Of a stretch of DNA of 10,217 bases, positions 7,292 through 10,217 are shown one piece after another. The position numbers and the translations under genes were made by a program. Each line of letters starts with the position of its first letter. Positions within the stretch are counted from its first letter, which is position 1. The notes under the pieces were generated by a model. The model was not told where the DNA came from, searched no databases, and saw only the letters and a list, made by a program, of their open reading frames with translations. The stretch covers positions 1 through 10,217 of the forward strand of contig JAKCAB010000292.1 in NCBI GenBank assembly GCA_021839785.1, read 5' to 3'. Origin of the DNA: a bacterium. GTDB lineage: Bacteria > Verrucomicrobiota > Verrucomicrobiae > Limisphaerales > J093.

Positions 7292-8833
7292 ATGAAATCC
7301 CGACGCTTCACTCCCCTGCTCCTCGCGGGTTTGCTCGCCGCGCCGCTGGTGGCGCTGGCGGCCGCTGACGAGGACGGTTTCAAACCCCTCTTCAATGGCA
7401 AGGACCTGTCCGGCTGGGACGGCGATCCGCAGCTCTGGTCGGTGAAAGACGGCGCCATCACCGGCCAGACCACCGCCGAGAAACCGGCCAAACACAACAC
7501 CTTCCTCATCTGGCGAAACGGCCTGGTGGACGATTTCGAACTGCGCTTCTCGTACCGGATCGTGCCCGGCGACGACAAAGGCTTCGGCAACTCCGGCGTC
7601 CAGTACCGGAGCAAGGACTTCGGCGACTGGATCGCCGGCGGTTACCAGGCCGACATGGAGGCGGGCGACACGTACTCGGGCATTCTGTACGAAGAGCGCA
7701 TGACCCGCGGCATCATGGCCGAGCGCGGCCAGAAGGTGGTTTGGGGCGCCGACGGCAAGAAGCAGGTCACCGGCTCGGTGGGCGATTCCAAGGCGATCCA
7801 GGCCGCCATCAAGAAAGGCGACTGGAACGACTACGTGATCACCGTTCACGGTTATCACTTCGTCCATAGCATCAACGGTCACGTGACCGTGGACGTGACA
7901 GACAACGACCCGGCCAAGCACGTCCGTCAGGGCATTCTCGCCCTTCAACTCCACGCCGGTCCGCCCATGATGGTTCAGTTCAAGGACATCCGCCTCAAGC
8001 GGTTCAAGCTTGGCGACCTGAAGAAGATCGTCTTGACCGCCGGCACGCCCAGCCACGGTCCAGGCGAGCACGAACACAACGCCGGCATTCAACTGCTCAA
8101 CCAGTGCCTGCAAGGTGAACCGGGCATCCTGACGACCTATTACTTAAACGGCTGGCCCAAAGACCCGACCGCCTACGACAACGCCGACGGCATTCTGATT
8201 TACTGCGACGGCGGTGGCGGACACGTTTTCGTGCAGAGCGATCACCTGAAACAGATCGGCGAGAAAGTAAAGCAAGGGGCTGGCGTCGGCTGTTTGCATT
8301 ACGCGGTGGAAGTGCCCAAGGACAATGGCGGACCGGAATTCCTCAACTGGATTGGCGGCTACTTTGAAACTGACTGGTCAGTGAACCCGACGTGGTTTGC
8401 CGATTTCAAGACGCTCCCCAAACACCCGGTGACCAGCGGCGTGAAGCCGTTCGGAATCTTGGACGAGTGGTATTACCACATGCGCTTCGTGGACGGCATG
8501 AAGGGCGTCACGCCCATCCTGACGGCGCTGCCGCCCAAGGAAACCCTCAACCGCCGCGACGGCCCGCACGAGGGCAACCCGGCGGTGCGCAAAGCCGTGC
8601 TCGAAGACAAAGAGCCACAGACCATGATGTGGGTCTATGAACGGCCGGACGGCGGACGCGGATTCGGCTTCACCGGCGGTCATTACCACAAGAACTGGGG
8701 CAACGAGAACTTCCGCAAAGTGGTTCTGAACGCGATCGTCTGGATGGCGCACGCGGACGTGCCGCCCAACGGCGTCGAGTCCGCCGTGACCCCGGAGCAG
8801 CTCAAGGCGAACCTGGATCCGAAGGGGCGGTAA
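7292..8833 (+). CDS. Exported 3-keto-disaccharide hydrolase (DUF1080) - ThuA-like fusion protein
   Basis: Predicted periplasmic or secreted 513-residue protein. Residues 1-24 form a signal peptide (basic MKSRRF, then a hydrophobic stretch ending ALAAA). An in-frame ATG at 7259 would add 11 residues before it and is less likely. Residues about 28-238 are a DUF1080 jelly-roll domain, now called 3-keto-disaccharide hydrolase, with FKPLFNGKDLSGWDGD, NSGVQYRSKDFGDWIAGGYQ, GDWNDYVITVHG and VQFKDIRLKRF. After a short linker, about 244-490 are a ThuA-like domain of the class I amidotransferase-type fold, with SHGPGEHEHNAG (255-266), VGCLHYAVEVP (332-342), DEWYYHMRF (391-399) and FTGGHYHKNWGNENFRKVVL. 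DUF1080 enzymes release sugars from 3-keto-glycosides, and rhizobial ThuA takes part in 3-keto-disaccharide metabolism. A joint role is inferred; the ThuA part may be structural or metal-binding. Both domains look complete. No Shine-Dalgarno precedes the ATG. Confidence 0.88.
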   Translation: MKSRRFTPLLLAGLLAAPLVALAAADEDGFKPLFNGKDLSGWDGDPQLWSVKDGAITGQTTAEKPAKHNTFLIWRNGLVDDFELRFSYRIVPGDDKGFGNSGVQYRSKDFGDWIAGGYQADMEAGDTYSGILYEERMTRGIMAERGQKVVWGADGKKQVTGSVGDSKAIQAAIKKGDWNDYVITVHGYHFVHSINGHVTVDVTDNDPAKHVRQGILALQLHAGPPMMVQFKDIRLKRFKLGDLKKIVLTAGTPSHGPGEHEHNAGIQLLNQCLQGEPGILTTYYLNGWPKDPTAYDNADGILIYCDGGGGHVFVQSDHLKQIGEKVKQGAGVGCLHYAVEVPKDNGGPEFLNWIGGYFETDWSVNPTWFADFKTLPKHPVTSGVKPFGILDEWYYHMRFVDGMKGVTPILTALPPKETLNRRDGPHEGNPAVRKAVLEDKEPQTMMWVYERPDGGRGFGFTGGHYHKNWGNENFRKVVLNAIVWMAHADVPPNGVESAVTPEQLKANLDPKGR

Positions 8834-8849
8834 AGTTCAATGCTCGCGT

Positions 8850-9080
8850 ATGACCGCTGCCCAGCTCAAAGACCTCCTGGAGCGCACTCCTTTCCGGCCT
8901 TTCAGCCTGCACCTGACCAGCGGTGCCACGGTGCCGGTGGCGAGCAGCGATCACCTGCTGTTCTCACCGGACCGCCGCCAGCTCGTGCTCTTTCTGCCCA
9001 GTGGCGGAGTTTGGGTGCTGGATCCGGATGAAGTCGCAGCCGCAGTGTATGAGCCGCCGCGCAAAGCGGCGCGCAAATAG
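8850..9080 (+). CDS. Small conserved-looking protein of unknown function (76 aa)
   Basis: Begins at an ATG 16 bp after the DUF1080-ThuA stop, so it is probably cotranscribed. The 76-residue product starts MTAAQLKDLLERTPFRPFSLHLTSG, an N-terminal helix leading into an F-R-P-F motif and short beta-strands (SLHLTSGATVPV, QLVLFLPSGGVWVLD). It ends in a basic tail (PPRKAARK). No signal peptide, membrane helix or metal-binding motif is seen. The layout resembles small, uncharacterised, mostly beta proteins with 'FRPF.LHL.DG' that I associate with Verrucomicrobiota and Planctomycetota, often near unrelated genes. That is a memory-based match, and no function is assigned. Two overlapping reading frames (ATGs at 8840 and 8923) give Arg/Pro/Cys-rich products unlike a folded protein. 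No Shine-Dalgarno is visible. Confidence 0.72.
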   Translation: MTAAQLKDLLERTPFRPFSLHLTSGATVPVASSDHLLFSPDRRQLVLFLPSGGVWVLDPDEVAAAVYEPPRKAARK

Positions 9081-9128
9081 CGCGGCTTGCGAGTTGAGCG
9101 GGCGCACCCCGCCCAGAAATCGGTTACA

Positions 9129-9156
9129 CCGCCGGCGCTGAAGCAAGCGTCGGCGG
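9129..9156. terminator. Strong 11-bp hairpin in convergent gap, possible bidirectional terminator
   Basis: CCGCCGGCGCT (9129-9139) pairs with AGCGTCGGCGG (9146-9156) through 11 pairs, ten Watson-Crick and one G-T, with a 6-nt GAAGCA loop. It lies in the 155-bp gap between the small gene and the convergent beta-helix gene, where a terminator is expected. Neither side has a T-run, so it may act with Rho, protect RNA 3' ends, or be a REP-like dispersed repeat. The rest of 9081-9235 shows nothing I can assign. Confidence 0.45.
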
Positions 9157-9235
9157 ATTGTATCGGGGGTGCTCGTCCGCCAAAACAGCCGTTGACCTAC
9201 TCAGCCGATACCGCATTTGCAGGCCGCGGCGTGGC

Positions 9236-10217
9236 TCAGTCGCGCTGGCCTCGGGGGCGGACGCCTACCGTGCTCAAGTCGATCGGTTTGAAGCCGAGCT
9301 TCAGCGCCGGCGATTCCGGCTTGAGCCGAAAATCGAATTTCTCCGGCGCCACGAACAGCGGGTCGGCGATGACTGAGTGGATGTCATGCCCGCGTTTGCG
9401 CCACTCGTCGAGCGTCGCTCCCGCGAAGCGCATCGCCGCCGTATCCCCGCCGAGTCGCGTGTCGAAATAGTCGTTCCGGTCCATCACGTAGTGGTCGTTC
9501 GACCAATTGCTGCCGAGCAGATTCCCGGAGTCGTAATAGACAATGTTGTTGGTGAAGATGAACGAGATGTGGGCCTCGGCGCGGGTGCGCATCAGTTGGT
9601 TTTCCCGGTTGAAGGCGAAGATGTTGTTCCGGACCACGTTGTCACGACCGTAATGCTGGTGGAAGCCGGCGCTCTTGCAGCGATAAACGACGTTGTTTTC
9701 GAGCACGATGTCGGTGCTGCCTTCATCGGTGTACAGGCCCCAGCCGCCGTACGTGAAGGCGTTGACGTCGTGGATGAGGTTGTTGCGGATCACGGTGCCT
9801 TTCTGAATGCCGAGCGTGTACACCGCGCCCATGTCGCTCAGCAACGACTTGCCGAGGTCGTGGAGGTGATTGAACTCGATGATGTTTTCCCGGCACGGAG
9901 TCTCCTGGTAGCCCCAATTCCAGCCGACCGAAATAGCCGAGTAGTACAGGTCGTGAATGTGATTGTGGGCGACGCGATTCTGGCCGCTCTGCAAAATCAC
10001 CAGCCCGACCGCCGGCGCGAAGACGAGGCCGCCGTCGTGGATGTCGTTGTCCGTGACCACGTGGCCGTGGTTCTGCTCGAAGGCATCGCCCCGCTTATCC
10101 GGCACGCCCAACCGCACGCCGCCCGCCCCGAGATCGAACATACGATTTCCGACCACCCGCCAGCGCTGGCATCCGCGCCCCAGTTCGAGCGCGTAATCGG
10201 CCAACCGCGTGAAAGTG
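9236..10217 (-). CDS. Right-handed parallel beta-helix repeat protein (5' partial)
   Basis: C-terminal 326 residues of a larger protein whose start lies beyond the right edge. The frame is open to the edge (first residues TFTRLADYALELGRGCQRWR), so the TTG at 10204 is not taken as a start. Numbering from the first visible residue, beta-helix coils recur about every 23-31 residues with a central Asn: VVGNRMFDLG (21), VVTDNDIHDGG (53), RVAHNHIHDLY (81), IIEFNHLHDLG (112), VIRNNLIHDVN (142), VLENNVVYRC (171), VVRNNIFAFNR (194) and IFTNNIVYYD (220). This resembles the Asn ladder of pectate-lyase-like beta-helices. The end, with ADPLFV (284-289), FRLKPESPALKLGFKPID and VGVRP, is the usual closing segment of such Verrucomicrobiota/Planctomycetota proteins. 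They are often exported and linked to polysaccharide binding or cleavage, but no catalytic site is identified here. Transcription runs toward the small gene. Confidence 0.88.
   Translation of the reverse strand, partial: TFTRLADYALELGRGCQRWRVVGNRMFDLGAGGVRLGVPDKRGDAFEQNHGHVVTDNDIHDGGLVFAPAVGLVILQSGQNRVAHNHIHDLYYSAISVGWNWGYQETPCRENIIEFNHLHDLGKSLLSDMGAVYTLGIQKGTVIRNNLIHDVNAFTYGGWGLYTDEGSTDIVLENNVVYRCKSAGFHQHYGRDNVVRNNIFAFNRENQLMRTRAEAHISFIFTNNIVYYDSGNLLGSNWSNDHYVMDRNDYFDTRLGGDTAAMRFAGATLDEWRKRGHDIHSVIADPLFVAPEKFDFRLKPESPALKLGFKPIDLSTVGVRPRGQRD

Noticed and set aside
1..10217. CRISPR array, insertion sequence, tRNA/rRNA, phage or defence system
   Set aside because: I read both strands for spaced repeats, transposase or terminal inverted-repeat signals, and RNA gene signatures, and found none. 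All long coding regions are explained by transport or carbohydrate families.

Overview
The window is GC-rich accessory DNA from a Gram-negative bacterium, most likely a member of the Verrucomicrobiota (Pedosphaerales/Limisphaerales type) or, less likely, a planctomycete. This rests on protein architecture, because no RNA marker gene is present. The markers are a secreted protein fusing a 3-keto-disaccharide hydrolase (DUF1080) domain to a ThuA-like domain, a secreted glycosidase ending in a 'GDGVPN...KYALGLDP' tail, and a large right-handed beta-helix protein. Start codons lack clear Shine-Dalgarno sequences, which also fits these phyla.

Layout, left to right: (1) positions 1-2912 (+), the C-terminal nine-tenths of an RND (HAE-1/AcrB-like) efflux pump whose start lies before the window; (2) 2967-3824 (-), a ten-helix EamA/DMT transporter convergent with it, with a short hairpin in the 54-bp gap; (3) 3825-3998, a divergent spacer; (4) 3999-7064 (+), a 1021-residue exported clan GH-A (GH5-like) glycoside hydrolase with a carbohydrate-binding module set between its two catalytic glutamates; (5) 7065-7291, a 227-bp leader with three separate dyad symmetries; (6) 7292-8833 (+), the exported DUF1080-ThuA fusion; (7) 8850-9080 (+), a 76-residue protein 16 bp downstream, probably cotranscribed; (8) 9081-9235, a convergent gap with a strong 11-bp hairpin; (9) 9236-10217 (-), the C-terminal part of a parallel beta-helix protein that continues beyond the window.

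Functionally, genes 4, 6 and 9 form a loose carbohydrate group outside the cytoplasm. The GH-A enzyme would cut a polysaccharide or glycoconjugate, the DUF1080-ThuA protein would handle 3-keto-glycosides, and the beta-helix protein resembles polysaccharide-acting or surface proteins. The sugar 3-dehydrogenase that would supply 3-keto substrates is not in the window. The RND pump and EamA transporter look like unrelated neighbours. There is no CRISPR array, insertion sequence, tRNA, rRNA, or clear defence or phage system. The least explained features are the leader with three dyads, the hairpins in both convergent gaps, and the position of the binding module in the hydrolase.
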